Positions 25,001 through 36,234 of a DNA stretch of 64,000 nucleotides are shown piece by piece (position 1 is the first letter of the stretch; every line of letters starts with the position of its first letter). A program made the translations under genes and the position numbers. Under the pieces are notes generated by a model. That model made no database searches and was not told the origin of the DNA. It saw only the letters and a list, made by a program, of their open reading frames with translations. Source of the DNA: Tubiluchus corallicola (taxonomy: Eukaryota; Priapulida; Priapulimorpha; Priapulimorphida; Tubiluchidae); the NCBI GenBank assembly GCA_030141605.1, contig JAQGDQ010000266.1, positions 223,133-287,132 of the forward strand. Direction: 5' to 3'.

Positions 25001-25246
25001 ATTGGTGAATGAACTATTTAGTGACTTGTAAATAAACAATGTAGTGACTTGTGAATAAACAATGTAGCTGTTTCATCTTTTGAAAGTTATTTTCTTTATT
25101 TAGTGACCTGTGATGATGATCCATGTGAGAACCATGGAGTATGTATTTATACATACAATCTGTCTTATGGAAACGTATTCAAATGTCTTTGTCCTCTTGG
25201 ATTTAGTGGCCGCTTCTGTGAGAATCAAAAAGGTGTTTTTTATTAA
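16690..25246 (+). CDS. Secreted orphan protein with two C-terminal EGF-like modules (7 exons)
   Basis: Hand-built exons: 16690-16760, 18614-18858, 19912-20129, 20395-20579, 22418-22476, 23092-23238, 25104-25246. All introns are GT-AG and the junction phases (2,1,0,2,1,1) close on a 1068-base frame (355 residues) with no internal stop. An in-frame TGA lies upstream at 16663. A signal peptide follows Met1 or, better, Met13 (MNICYACLALLIFPV). Residues 27-105 are polar and Tyr/Arg-rich. Residues 106-260 form an unrecognised Cys-containing region with FCEACGY and CPICIKDK. Residues 260-309 form a six-cysteine EGF/EB-like module ending in CWCPPGF, and 310-351 a classic EGF domain with CPLGFSGRFC. 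A donor-like AAAAG/GTGTTT at 25231-25232 means further exons are possible; otherwise the protein ends GVFY. Likely extracellular; function unknown. Confidence 0.75.
19100..19400. repeat. 35-bp intronic minisatellite, about 8 copies
   Basis: The unit is GACTTAGACTTGCACAATGA followed by CCAGGGAGTATTCTT. The array lies in the intron between exons 2 and 3 of the EGF-tailed gene and has no coding role. Confidence 0.9.
20754..21784. mobile_element. hAT-like MITE with 8-bp target duplication
   Basis: GTTTGGCA occurs at 20754-20761 and again at 21777-21784, bracketing 20762-21776 (1015 bp). The ends are inverted: AGGCTGGCAGTACGG at the left and, after reverse complementing, AAGGCTGGCTGTACGGG at the right. 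Subterminal regions are crowded with TACGGTACGG-type words, as hAT elements often show. An 8-bp duplication and no transposase frame fit a non-autonomous hAT. It sits in the intron between exons 4 and 5 of the EGF-tailed gene. Confidence 0.75.
22012..22150. repeat. TA microsatellite followed by an inverted repeat (foldback)
   Basis: A TA run at about 22012-22038 is followed by an arm at 22042-22079 (ACATACATATATTGCTATTT then TAATAGAGTAACGTTA). It is repeated in reverse complement at 22110-22150 with a few mismatches and a loop of about 30 bases. The transcript of this intron could form a stem of about 37 bp. Confidence 0.75.
23358..23978. repeat. 32-bp intronic minisatellite, 19 copies
   Basis: The unit is GACATTATGACAAGTACCAG followed by CACTGCAGCAGT; the main variation is CAGCAG/CGGCAG. 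The array starts about 120 bases after exon 6 of the EGF-tailed gene and is highly homogeneous, which suggests recent expansion. Confidence 0.95.
24284..25066. repeat. 23-bp intronic minisatellite, about 34 copies
   Basis: The unit is GTAGTAACTGGAGAATGAAC plus TAT, with a common GGTGAATG variant. Copies degrade towards the right and end about 40 bases before exon 7 of the EGF-tailed gene, so the array almost reaches the splice acceptor. Confidence 0.95.
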
Positions 25247-25249
25247 TAA

Positions 25250-26930
25250 CAAAATGTTGACGTGTCTTTCAATACAAAAAAAAAACAACAAAAATGACAC
25301 TAAGTTGTAACTATAATTTTTCTTATTTTAAATTACGTCTAATGCAGTTTATTTTATTTAAGTTAAGATGTGCCAGTAGGACTATTATTAAATTTAGAAG
25401 CATGACTTTAAACGCTCGTTTTAAGTAAGTGGTCGAGCATGTTATTACCCACAGTGACCTGTTGTACATGAAACAAGTTTGGAGCGCTAGTGTCCACTGT
25501 CCATTTGTTGGTCAGTCTTGGTAAATTCTGTATACCAATGTGAGCCGTTAAACATGCTTTAAAATGAAAACCGTGACCTTCTTTGCTGTTTTTCAATTTT
25601 GACATTTTTTCCTGTTTTACAGATTCCGAGGATGAAATTATGTGAGACAAAATAGTATTCGATGGTGGTTTTGAGTGAGAGACAGAAAGAATTGCAATAC
25701 AAAGCGTTCAGGGCACTCCACATATTCTTAATTTGACATCCTACAAATGAAATTGGTTTGAGAAAAAAGGACTAAGGAATAAATGTTTAAACCTACAGAC
25801 TGCAGAACTACCCTCTTCTATTGGTGTTATAAGGTGGAGAGTAATTTGTTACGATACTAACAAAAGAATGAATTATATGATTCTGTATTTGTATGTAATT
25901 ATAACACTGAATACCAATATAAGTCTTTAGCTCAGCGGTAGAATGTGCTAAACTGCTAACTCTCAGTTACTATCATTATTTTCTGCATTGTTACTTACAT
26001 AATGTTACTTCGAAGCTGTTTTAAGCATTAAACATTCCGCTTGATTCAAATGTAGAATTGAACCTACAACCTTCCTCAAATGTGCTGAGAAGAATAACAA
26101 TATTGATAATTTATGGAAAAATACTCCATAGCCGTCAATTGCTGCTATACAATTATTAAGTTAATGATGCCGAACAGTTAACCCGAGTTAGACCTTCCTA
26201 ACAGCAGTAACTCTTGTGTCTCAATTAAATAGAGCAAATTTGTTTTAGTTATTTTACTGCATAAATTATAATGTGCAAATGCATTGAAAAATGTTTTCAC
26301 AAAACATCAATGTTTTTATCGCCTTTCTAAGATAAATTTTAATCGTCAGCTGATTTCTTAATAATGTTATTATATTGTAAATAGTTGCACTAACACACTG
26401 ATGATTGAAAAGTTATTTATTTAATTTATTTACTCAACATTCGTTATAATTATTTGATTTATAATTTTTATGCTGCCTTTGCATTCCTCCCGTAGGGTAT
26501 GTTTTTAGTGTGTAAGTTTGATTATGCCTATTTGTTTAAATGCCTGTTAAAATACACTCTTTAGAATTAAATGGTTTAGTGTGTAATAGGTCTATTTCTA
26601 ATAATAGTCGCTATACATTTATGAATTTAATTTCAATAGTATATATTGCAACACTGAATTTTTATAAAAAATATTGTCTTATATATATATATTTATAGGT
26701 AAATGCGGTAAACAATATATAAACTAAGTTACTGGTTTCAGTAGTTATGTAATTATGTAGTAATTTGAAAAGGTGTCTGTTAGACGTGATCATTGTTTCA
26801 TGTTCAGTTATTTTTCATGACAATATGCTATAATCCCCTTTTGATGCTTTTACAATCATTTTAAGCTGTTGGCAAATCCCACCATAGATGCACAGTTAAT
26901 TAATTTTGATGACGCTTTTTGAGACGAAGT
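25250..26930. other. Gene-free stretch
   Basis: AT-rich DNA after the EGF-tailed gene. An AATAAA at 25778-25783, about 530 bases after the stop codon, could be that gene's poly(A) signal. A tRNA A-box-like word near 25928 has no properly spaced B box. Confidence 0.4.
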
Positions 26931-26934
26931 TAGA

Positions 26935-28895
26935 AAATTTTGCATCTAGTTATAATTTTGATGAACAATGTGAGAATGACGATTGCTAAACAACTGGCAA
27001 TGATGGTATACCCATTAAATGTGTTAAAGAGGGATCGAAAGAAATACTAAACTGTTTACTGAAAATGGTTAATACGATATTTAACACAGGGTATTTTTCA
27101 GCAGAATGCTCCGAATCTGTTATCCTACCTATACATAAATCAGGCCCTCGTAGTGACCCACATGACTACAGAGGCATTAGTCTTTTAACTGTAATTGGCA
27201 AACTTTTTAAAGCTTTAGTGTGCAGCAGACTTGAATCTTGGGATAAATACGTGATGGCTATACCTGAAATACAAGCTGGATTCCGGCCTAACTATAGAAC
27301 TGCTGATAACGTTTTTATTTTGAAATCCATTGTTGACACATATTTAGCAAAAGACGAAAAACTATATACTTGCTTTGTTGATTTTAGAAAAGCCTTTGAT
27401 TCGGTTGATAGAAGTTGTTTGTTATACAAACTTAGTATATTAGGAATCAAAGGCAAGGTCTTGGGCATTATTAAACATCTGTATACTTGTACTAAAAGCT
27501 GCGTTAAAACGCAGCATGGAGTCAGAGACTTGTTTTCTGTTAATTTAGGTGTGCTACAGGGATGTACGCTTCCTCCTATGTTATTTCCATTGTACCTTAG
27601 TTATTTAGAAACATTTCTGCGAGTTGAAGCAGTAGATTCGGTTTTACTTGTTCTTACTACTTTATGTTTGTTTTTGTTTGCCGATGATTTGATTTTAATG
27701 AGTAGTTCCAAACAAGGTTTGCAAAACCTGTTAAACCTGCTAAGTGAATATTGTGGGAAATGGAGACTGACAGTAAATGCTTCTAAAACAAAGATTTTAA
27801 TATTTGAGAAACGAAACACTTTAGTACTTGAACAAATGCCCTTTTACTACAATGGTATTATGTTAGAACACTGTAGTGAATACAAGTATCTAGGAGTATA
27901 TTTTACTAAAAATGGATAATTCTACAAGGTAAAAGATCACTTGATATGTTAGGGCAACAAAGCCAAGTTTCCAGTTCACAGTAAATCAAAAACATTTGGA
28001 TATTTTGACGCCAGTTTAGGAATGTCGTTGTTTGATATTTACGTTGATTATGCATGCGAAGTCTGGGGATATAAAGAATTTGATAACTTAGAAAGGGCAT
28101 GCTTAAAATATTACAAATCAGGTAGGAGTAAAGAGCTCAACACCCACACCAGCTTTCTTGGGGGAATTGGGGAAATATCCCATCAACCTATCGATTAAAA
28201 TGAGAGTCATTAAGTATTGGCTGCGTTTAGTTTCACCAAAAGATAACAGAGTGTGCAATGAAGCTTATATTTTGTCTAAACAATATAATTTACCGTGGTA
28301 TCTAGGGATAACAAAAATACTGTCTGAAATAATATAAATCTAGTGTTTTTATTAGAAAATGATATAGTGCCATTGTATATGAACACTTTGTATATTCCTG
28401 AAGGAAGGTTACAAGCATGCTATGTTACCAATCGGAAAAATTCACTAGCTGAAATGTCAAAGTTATCCCTTTACAGAAAATGTAAAAGTTCTTTAAAATC
28501 TAAGTCTTATTTGGTAAATGCAATGAATGTTAAACATCGTATTGCATTGACTAAGCTTAGAACAAGTGCTCACTCACTGCCTATAGAAACTGGGCGGTAT
28601 AGTAAGACCGCCTATTCCTCGAAGTAGCGTCTATGTGCCAGGTGTAACGAAGTCGGTGACGAATGCCATTTTATTCTATTTTGTTCTAAACATATCACTG
28701 TCCGCAACTTCCTTGTAAATCACACGTTCTATTCCAGACTTTTACTTTTTAAATATTGATGACTAACTAATTTGTATGATGCAATCCCATGATGTCACTA
28801 TTCAATGTGCTGTAGTTAAGTTTGTTCGCATTTGTATGTAAAATTTTGTTGTTTGATCGGCCCTATTGGCCAAAAATCAATAAATTACAACTCGA
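26935..28895 (+). mobile_element. Decayed non-LTR retrotransposon (reverse transcriptase and 3' end)
   Basis: The largest intact part is 27065-27919. It holds reverse-transcriptase motifs in order: VILPIHKSG, DYRGISLL, IQAGFRPNYRTADN, CFVDFRKAFDSVDR, GVLQGCTLPPMLF and the catalytic LFADDLILMS. In-frame sequence upstream (GNDGIPIKCVKEG) extends the RT to about 26935. After 27919 the frame breaks repeatedly; later pieces give the C-terminal ALTKLRTSAHSLPIETGRYS and a Cys/His knuckle (LCARCNEVGDECHFILFC). The 3' end carries a short GGCCCTATTGGCC hairpin followed by AATAAA near 28880. No endonuclease is seen, so it is 5' truncated and long dead. The clade is uncertain. Confidence 0.85.
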
Positions 28896-30500
28896 AATTA
28901 TAAAACTCAGCCCAGACTTAGATTGGCATTGAGAAACACTTCATCTCAGAGCTGGAAATGGGTCCATTGGTCATGGGTCGCTTGGGACGCAGTTCATGTG
29001 TGTGTGTGTGTGGGTCTCGTGACCCGCGTGACCCAGATAAAAATTAAATAGTCATATTTTCTAAAGAAACGTTTGGGGCTTATTCTTTTAATTTCATCAT
29101 AGAAATAAAGTAAAACGGTCTATATAATACCACATTAATTTTATAATTGCTGTTGAAGTTTTATTATTGCAGTGATTGTACCACTGAAAAGTCGACGCTT
29201 TTCCTCTTTGAAATCAGTGATAATCAACTGCATTACGGGTACCAACTGTTTACAAATCTAAATTATTGTGAAGTTATTGAGAAGCTAATTCTGCAGATGT
29301 CTTCTGTAGCACCGGATCAATATGGGTCAGATTTGTCAGAATTTCGGTCATTTTATGGTTGATAGGCCCTGGGTCTATGTCAGATAAGTCACGGTATCCG
29401 TTGGACTAGTGGCTAATGGGTCATATTTAATTGACAACCATTTTTCAGGACATCTCTGCTTCAAGATAAATATGTTTGCCTTAACTGAGATTCTGTATTT
29501 TACGCATCTGTTTAATTACGCAAGTTGAATTTAATTACCCCATTCTCTCTGATTTCTTATTTTTGCGATTGTCAAAACTGATTTTATAACATGAAAAATG
29601 TGTTACAAGAAATACCCAGCGTACCTTAATTTCTTGTCCACTAACATTATTATAGAAAACAGGTGTTTGCACAAGAGACATTTCAAAACTGTTTTTTGAT
29701 TCTTATAAAGAATTTTTATTAAAACGATTTACAAAAATTTTATGCAATATATTCCGTTTTGCCATTAGCATGCCTTGTGCAAATTACCAATAGTTTCACA
29801 TTCATTTGTAAATGACTGTGACAATAATTGTGTTATTCTTATTAATTAACAGTAACATAATCTATATGCCGAACAGAATGTCACAAAACGTTTCTAAAAT
29901 TTTAATTTGACAAGTTTATCATAAATTCGATTTAAATAACATAAATAACAGTTTAAGATTCTTTTGTAAACTTTTTGAAGATCATGTAGGCATAACGCCA
30001 ACAACAATTTTTAGTAGTTTCACACCCGTCTATGCATGTACTAAACTATCATTTGTAATTGTCGTTAGTTCACCGAACTAAAAAATCTAATTGGTACGGA
30101 AGATTATAGCAGGTGAGTAATGCTGCTATGCAGAAATTTCCCCTCATTTTCCGACTTAACCTGCAGGTTTTAATCGCCACCTTTCTAACAAATTAGCAGT
30201 TTGCTTAATTTTAATCCACTGTGATGGTTTCTCAATTTCTGGTTTATTATAATTACCGTATTTTATAGAGATTAACCAATTATGTTGAAGATTAGTGTTA
30301 GTGATCGTATACTCAAATAAATAATAGATTCAGAGTAATTAAGTATTTGAATATATCATTGCATAGTCGCCATATATTTCATTATATCTGTTGCGCGTAT
30401 GTATATATTTTTAGTTTTCATTTTTTCCGCTGTAAAAAGAATCAATTATTTCTTTTGGGATCATTTAATTAGCGTAGCCCTCTATAATCATTCAGCAGAA
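28896..30500. other. Gene-free stretch 3' of the defensin-like gene
   Basis: AT-rich DNA with a short (TG)n at 28999-29012. TTTATT at 30243-30248 is AATAAA on the minus strand and could end the transcript of the minus-strand gene beginning at 30505. A 71-codon plus-strand frame at 29147-29362 has no supporting splice or start context. Confidence 0.4.
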
Positions 30501-30504
30501 TGGC

Positions 30505-31000
30505 TTAACATCCAATACACCAACAGTCGAAATTGCAATCACAAAACCCGGAGAAATATCCACTCCTACAACAGGCTTCATGACAAGATGGAGTCCTGCC
30601 ACCTACAGAGAAAAACAAGAAACAAGTCATAAACTTGACACATTAATAAAGTCAGTGATCAGAAACCAGAATGTTTTTTTTTGCAGTTTCTAATTTTCAA
30701 ATTTAAATCCTAGTTGCTTTATCAATGCAACTTCCGGTTTATGTTTACAGGGACAACAAAATTAACACCAGGTCACTTATTATGTAATTGCTCTCGGTTA
30801 ACTCAAATAGAAGAAAAAAAAACTACTAGATATTTTACGAAAAGCCACTTTATTTAGTTAGAAATAAATTGTTACTAAAATAATTTGCAAACTGAAAGTT
30901 CAATCTTATAATGAGACTTTATGTATTAGAGTATAATAATTAGACTAACATAGATTTATCATCAACAGGTGTTATCTAATAAAATATTGTTAGCACTTAG

Positions 31001-31090
<90 letters not shown>

Positions 31091-31401
31091 CGCCACCACC
31101 ACAACAACAACAAGTTTTAATTAACATTTAAGCAAAGGACTTAATTAAATAACGCTAAGACATGACTAAGACTGATTTTACGGCTAAATTAGCTTGATTT
31201 TACAGGCATGCAGACATGTGTAAACAGCTCTTCGTCTAAGACTTTTGAAAGAACGAAGCCTTGTGACATTTAGGTGACAAATCAGTGTTTGAACAGTTTT
31301 ATTGAGCTTTGGTACAAGTGTGAACTACGTAAATAAATAAATAAATAAATAAACAAACAAACAAACAAACAAGCAAACAAATAAATAAATAAACAAACAA
31401 A

Positions 31402-31432
<31 letters not shown>

Positions 31433-34398
31433 ACAAATAAATAAAAGTTTAAGTAAATAAATGAAAAAAAGTAAAATGAAAGATGACGTAAAGTGACGTG
31501 AAAATAAATTAAAACTTTCCCCTAAATTTTGCAAATTTCAAGTCGTTACGTGGCAATCAATTTACGGTCTCAGAAATGATTATAGAGCGTATGGCGACTT
31601 TTATGAAACCGTATGTGCAAGTTAAAATGATGTGCATGCATCTCGGAGGCCATTTCATAAAATTAGCAGCAACATATTTTTGAAATATTTTTTAGAACAT
31701 ACATCACAACATTTTTGACATATTTTAAAAATGTCAGGAAAATGCCATGCTTATTGAGTGGGTCTGCAGTTTATTTTCGCAACGGTTGTGACAAGATCGC
31801 ATTTATAACAACATTTAAAAATTCGCAAAATTCTCAAACGAAAATCGCATGTCCACCTGGTAAAATTCGTTATTTCTCTGAATCACGCTGCCTGATTGAC
31901 TCACATTATTTATTTATTTAATTACTTGTTCAACACATGCAACAAAACTTAGCAAAGCAATGCAAACACTTGTACGAAGCAGCTGAGAGAGAAGCACATT
32001 CGTGCAGGGATATACTGCTGGATATACATATATATATATATATATATTATAGCAACATAACATACCTATAATAATTATATGTATGTGATATGGTTCTGTG
32101 TAAGCAGCTGTTTAGCCCTGTCGGCTCGATCTCTCATACACATTTTGCTATCTCAATTAATGATGTTATATATATATATATATATATAATTAGATCATTA
32201 ATTAAGTTGATTACCTGGATTACCTGCTATTCATAACTTATCACATTGTAACAGATATCAGGATATCAGATAAATTTTATTCATTGTGACTTTATTTGTG
32301 CCAAATCCACAGCATCTGAGTTTTCGAATTTTGCATCACTAAGATGAATGCCCATCGCATTACCGAATTTCAATAATATAAACTAAAATTGTCAGATTTG
32401 ATATAAAATTAGGTTTTCCGGTAAATAAGACATGTCAATTTCAATGAGTGCAGCAACGTCTATAAAACTGATGTGTTACAGAATCCCATGTTTAGGCTCG
32501 AGACACGTCGGAACTGGTTAATAAACATGAGTTTTATATAAATTGTTGTCTGATTTACCATTACGTACTTTCAATGAACACATTTTGCATTCGAATTATG
32601 ACTTAATGAGTAATAAGAAGGAATTAAAAAATTACTTGTACAAATGGAATCAATTCGAGCTGCTCCCTCTAACTTCTTCATTTGGTGGACGACTGGCTTG
32701 TCTAGAACTACAAACTCTATAAAAAACATTCATGAAACTTTCTTTTCTGATAAACAATTGCAGTCTATAATAATTTACAACAGTTCACGGTAAACAGGAG
32801 ACTTCAAGTTTGATAGGAAACCCGTTACATAAAGAAACGAAAGCACAAACACTAGACTCAATTATTTGCGTGATTTTGATTATCAGTTTATTTTAGCAAT
32901 TATTTGTGTTTATCAGCTAACATATACAAAAATTTGCAAAAGTTTAATGCTGTCGAATCTAACAATTGCATATCGCTTTAGAGGAAACAAGAGCTCCTCC
33001 TTCTCATAGAGCAGCGGCAGATCTGCAGATGGTTGAGCAAACAGCATGAAGAATATTCAACAGAAACCACAACTCAGTCATTCAACAGATGGGAAAATTA
33101 TTTTTTCAAATACTACACTATATATTGACGAGAACAGTATCTGCTATACTGCAAGCGAAATTATAAAGCACAGTTCACACATGTAAAAGTTTGTATGTTT
33201 ATGAAATTAAATTCCTAAATGGGTTCACGGCAGAAACAAACCAATAGTGTGACTGATACGTGCCGTACTCTAAGGTTTAAGTGATGCTCATACTGATACT
33301 GCTTCTCATGATTAATGCTGCACTAAGGTTTAAGTGATGCTCATACTGAGGCTGGTTCTCATGATTAATGCTGCACTAAGGTTTAAGTGATGCTGATACT
33401 GATACTGCTTCTCATGATTAATGCTGCACTAAGGTTTAAGTGATGCTCATACTGAGGCTGGTTCTCATGATTAATGCTGCACTAACGTTTAAGTGATGCT
33501 GATACTGATACTGCTTCTCATGATTAATGCTGCACTAAGGTTTAAGTGATGCTGATACTGATACTGCTTCTCATGATTAATGCTGCACTAAGGTTTAAGT
33601 GATGCTGATACTGATACTGCTTCTCATGATTAATGCTGCACTAAGGTTTAAGTGATGCTGATACTGATACTGCTTCTCATGATTAATGCTGCACTAAGGT
33701 TTAAGTGATGCTGATACTGAGGCTGGTTCTCATGATTAATGCTGCACTAAGGTTTAAGTGATGCTGATACTGATACTGCTTCTCATGATTAATGCTGCAC
33801 TAAGGTTTAAGTGATGCTGATACTGAGGCTGCTTCTCATGATTAATGCTGCACTAAGGTTTAAGTGATGCTGATACTTATACTGCTTCTCATGATTAATG
33901 CTGCACTAAGGTTTAAGTGATGCTGATGCTGATACTGCTTCTCATGATTAATGCTGCACTAAGGTTTAAGTGATGCTGATACTGAGGCTGCTTCTCATGA
34001 TTAATGCTGCACTAAGGTTTAAGTGATGCTGATACTGAGGCTGCTTCTCATGATTAATGCTGCACTAAGGTTTAAGAGATACTGAGGCTGGTTCTCATGA
34101 TTAATGCTGCACTAAGGTTTAAGTGATGCTGATACTGAGGCTGGTTCTCATGATTAATGCTGCACTAAGGTTTAAGTGATGCTGATACTGAGGCTGGTTC
34201 TCATGATTAATGCTGCACTAAGGTTTAAGTGATGCTGATACTGAAGCTGGTTCTCATGATTAATGCTGCACTAAGGTTTAAGTGATGCTGATACCGAGGC
34301 TGGTTCTCATGATTAATGCTGAACTCACCAGGTTCCAATGATGCTCCGAACTGGAAAACAGCCACTACGACGATAAGAACGATTGCTGCCTTGTTCAT
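30505..34398 (-). CDS. Invertebrate-defensin-like antimicrobial peptide precursor (3 exons)
   Basis: Exons on the minus strand: 34398-34329, 32716-32636, 30602-30505. Junctions are phase 1 and phase 1, and the total of 249 bases encodes 82 residues plus stop. Exon 1 encodes a clear signal peptide (MNKAAIVLIVVVAVFQFGAS) and ends at a perfect GTGAGT donor. Exon 2 encodes a charged propeptide-like segment (KPVVHQMKKLEGAAR). Exon 3 follows a strong acceptor (TTGTTTTTCTCTGTAG) and encodes a cysteine-rich tail. Spacing from the last exon-2 cysteine is C-x7-C-x3-C-x9-C-x5-C-x1-C-x2-C, with extra cysteines after the third and fourth. This contains the C-x3-C, G-x-C and C-x-C signature of CSalpha-beta defensins. 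Known members are secreted, membrane-active peptides; that role here is inferred. A competing exon-2 acceptor near 33030 exists. Confidence 0.7.
30998..31112. repeat. (CAA)n microsatellite in intron 2 of the defensin-like gene
   Basis: About 35 CAA/ACA triplets with one frame slip and an interruption (CGCCACCACC) near the right end. Confidence 0.95.
31330..31444. repeat. AAAT/AAAC tetranucleotide microsatellite
   Basis: AAAT and AAAC blocks alternate over about 115 bases within intron 2 of the defensin-like gene. The open minus-strand frame across it is a by-product. Confidence 0.95.
32027..32205. repeat. Two TA runs, the second inside a small hairpin
   Basis: TA runs lie at about 32027-32047 and 32169-32189. 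The second is flanked by CAATTAATGAT (32154-32164) and ATCATTAATTA (32194-32204), an inverted repeat with 10 of 11 matches. Confidence 0.7.
33259..34327. repeat. 53-bp minisatellite abutting the defensin-like exon 1 donor, about 20 copies
   Basis: The unit is TAATGCTGCACTAAGGTTTA, AGTGATGCTGATACTGATAC, TGCTTCTCATGAT in succession; variants exchange ATACTGCTT for GGCTGGTT. The array lies in intron 1 of the minus-strand gene and ends exactly at its donor. The last unit merges into TAATGCTGAACTCACCAGGT, whose reverse complement contains the GTGAGT donor. Confidence 0.95.
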
Positions 34399-34589
34399 TT
34401 TCTACAAATTTCTTTTCCAAAAATACTAAACAAAAATTAGTAATTAGCAGCTGAAAAATGCAAGTCAGTTTATTTATACAACTGTAGAGTTACTGTAATT
34501 GTAAGAGAAACTGTGACTGTAACCACATCTCAGTATATCTTTGGCATCTTGTGCTCTTGAGACGGATGCAGAAGTCTAATCAGTCTCAA

Positions 34590-34705
34590 GCGAGTAGTTA
34601 CACGCACAAGTGAGTAGTTATGCACACAAGTGAGTAGTTATACGCACAAGTGAGTTGTTCTGCACAAAAGTGAGTAGTTATACACATTGGTGAGTAGCTA
34701 TGCAA
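34590..34705. repeat. 20-21-bp tandem repeat, about 5 copies
   Basis: The unit is CACAAGTGAGTAGTTATACG. It lies about 200 bases upstream of the defensin-like gene's start codon, so it is close to or within that gene's promoter. Confidence 0.8.
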
Positions 34706-35135
34706 GTGATTATTCATTATTATTTTTACCTTACATGTACGGATCCGAGGGCTTTCTTTGCCTAGTTTTGAATAGCATTAAAAGAAGTAAAAAACATTAA
34801 ATAATCAATATAAAAAATAAAGAATTACCTCAAGTAATATTAGAGAAAAGCAAGATTGCAAATGCTTGATAAGAACTAAAAAGAAAATGCAATACGATGT
34901 AGTTACCGACTGTTTATAAGTTGTTCACTGGGTTTGTTTTTATATGTTTCAAATTTTGTAATTTTGTTTAATTCTGCTTTGATTCTAATACTTGCTTGCA
35001 CTGACAATAAATCATCTTGCACAAAAATTAGATTTTGAAGTAAGAATAAAAAGTGTGAGCTGTTGTTTAGTGACTAACATTTTGTGGAGCAAGCAAGCAA
35101 TAGCAAATACAGCTAACCCATTAATTAATGAAAGT

Positions 35136-35300
35136 TTACACCGACGCCACATGTCGTCACAAGTGTACACCGACGCCACATGTTGTCACAAGTGTACACC
35201 GACGTCACATGTCGTCACAAGTGTACACCGACGTCACATGTCGTCACACGTTTACACCGATGCCACATGTTGTCACAAGTTTACACCGATGTCACATATT
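35136..35300. repeat. 29-bp tandem repeat, about 6 copies
   Basis: The unit is ACACCGACGCCACATGTCGT plus CACAAGTGT. It is CpG- and TGTCGTCAC-rich against an AT-rich background. Open plus-strand frames across it (HRRHMSSQVYTD) are low-complexity products of the repeat. Confidence 0.85.
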
Positions 35301-35329
35301 TGTGACATTATTTTCGCTGTCTTGACATG

Positions 35330-36230
35330 ACCCTAGTTGCAAGTGCTTGAAATTTGCAAATTTCTGTCATACCAATTACTATCAATTCCGTTTTTCCTTA
35401 GGCTTCATTCCCTATTTGAGAAAGCAACTATGCATATTAGTTAGCATCAATACGTCGTTTATAAGGGCAACAATGTGAAAGGTTTAATGCAGCCTGGGTT
35501 TGGAGGAGGGACTTTCTGCAAACAGTGCCGCCGTGACGTACTTAGAACACTATGTACCCCGTTCGCCATTTATTAGGGCGCTTTAAAATTCATCCACTTG
35601 GTCAACCATGGTCAAAAATTTCCGATGTTAGATCACTCACACTACAATGATTCTAACTAATTAGATTATTTTTTATTTGATTGATTTCGAGTCATATAAA
35701 TGAGAACTTACCAGCAAACAATCAAATTCAGCTTTTCCACTGCACTGGAGTTATACCTTCAATTGGGCTCTGCGTTTATGTAGATTCTTATTAGCAGTTA
35801 AGGTCTCTGCTTATATATAAAAGCTGGGCTATATTTTTAGTAAACAATGATCTTTATTAAAAGTGTTTCACTCCCAAATCATCAATCAGTTTGAATGTAA
35901 ATAGAATTGCGAAAATTACCAATTTTTTACCGGATATAAAGTGCACTATATCCAATAATCATTTTTATTACTTTCTCGCAAAACGTTTGAAGATTTTAAT
36001 TCAAATAAAGTTATATTTGCCAACAAAAAGTTCTCTTCTTTACATCCTATTAAATAACATTCAAGGTCAAGTGGAAAGTGTAATCTTGCGGAATTTTTAT
36101 TTTGATCAGTAAATAAGTTGCGTAAATCAGTTTCGTCGTGCTCGATCCAATATTTTTTTTTTCTTAATAGAATATATCAAGTTGTATAATATAGAACTGC
36201 GAGTAAAGTATGTCGACACTGTACTTTGTT
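35330..36230. other. Gene-free stretch, no supported feature
   Basis: AT-rich DNA between the 29-bp array and a LINE relic. A 73-codon plus frame at 35891-36112 has no start, splice or family support. Confidence 0.35.
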
Positions 36231-36234
36231 AAAC

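Noticed and set aside
25922-26060. tRNA-like A box (TAGCTCAGCGGTAGAA)
   Set aside because: No cloverleaf can be drawn and the nearest B-box-like GATTCAAAT is about 110 bases away; at most a degraded SINE head.
32980-33035. Alternative exon 2 for the defensin-like gene after CCATCTGCAG
   Set aside because: The acceptor is good, but I found no equally good donor before a stop; the 32716-32636 exon fits both neighbours. It remains a possible alternative exon.
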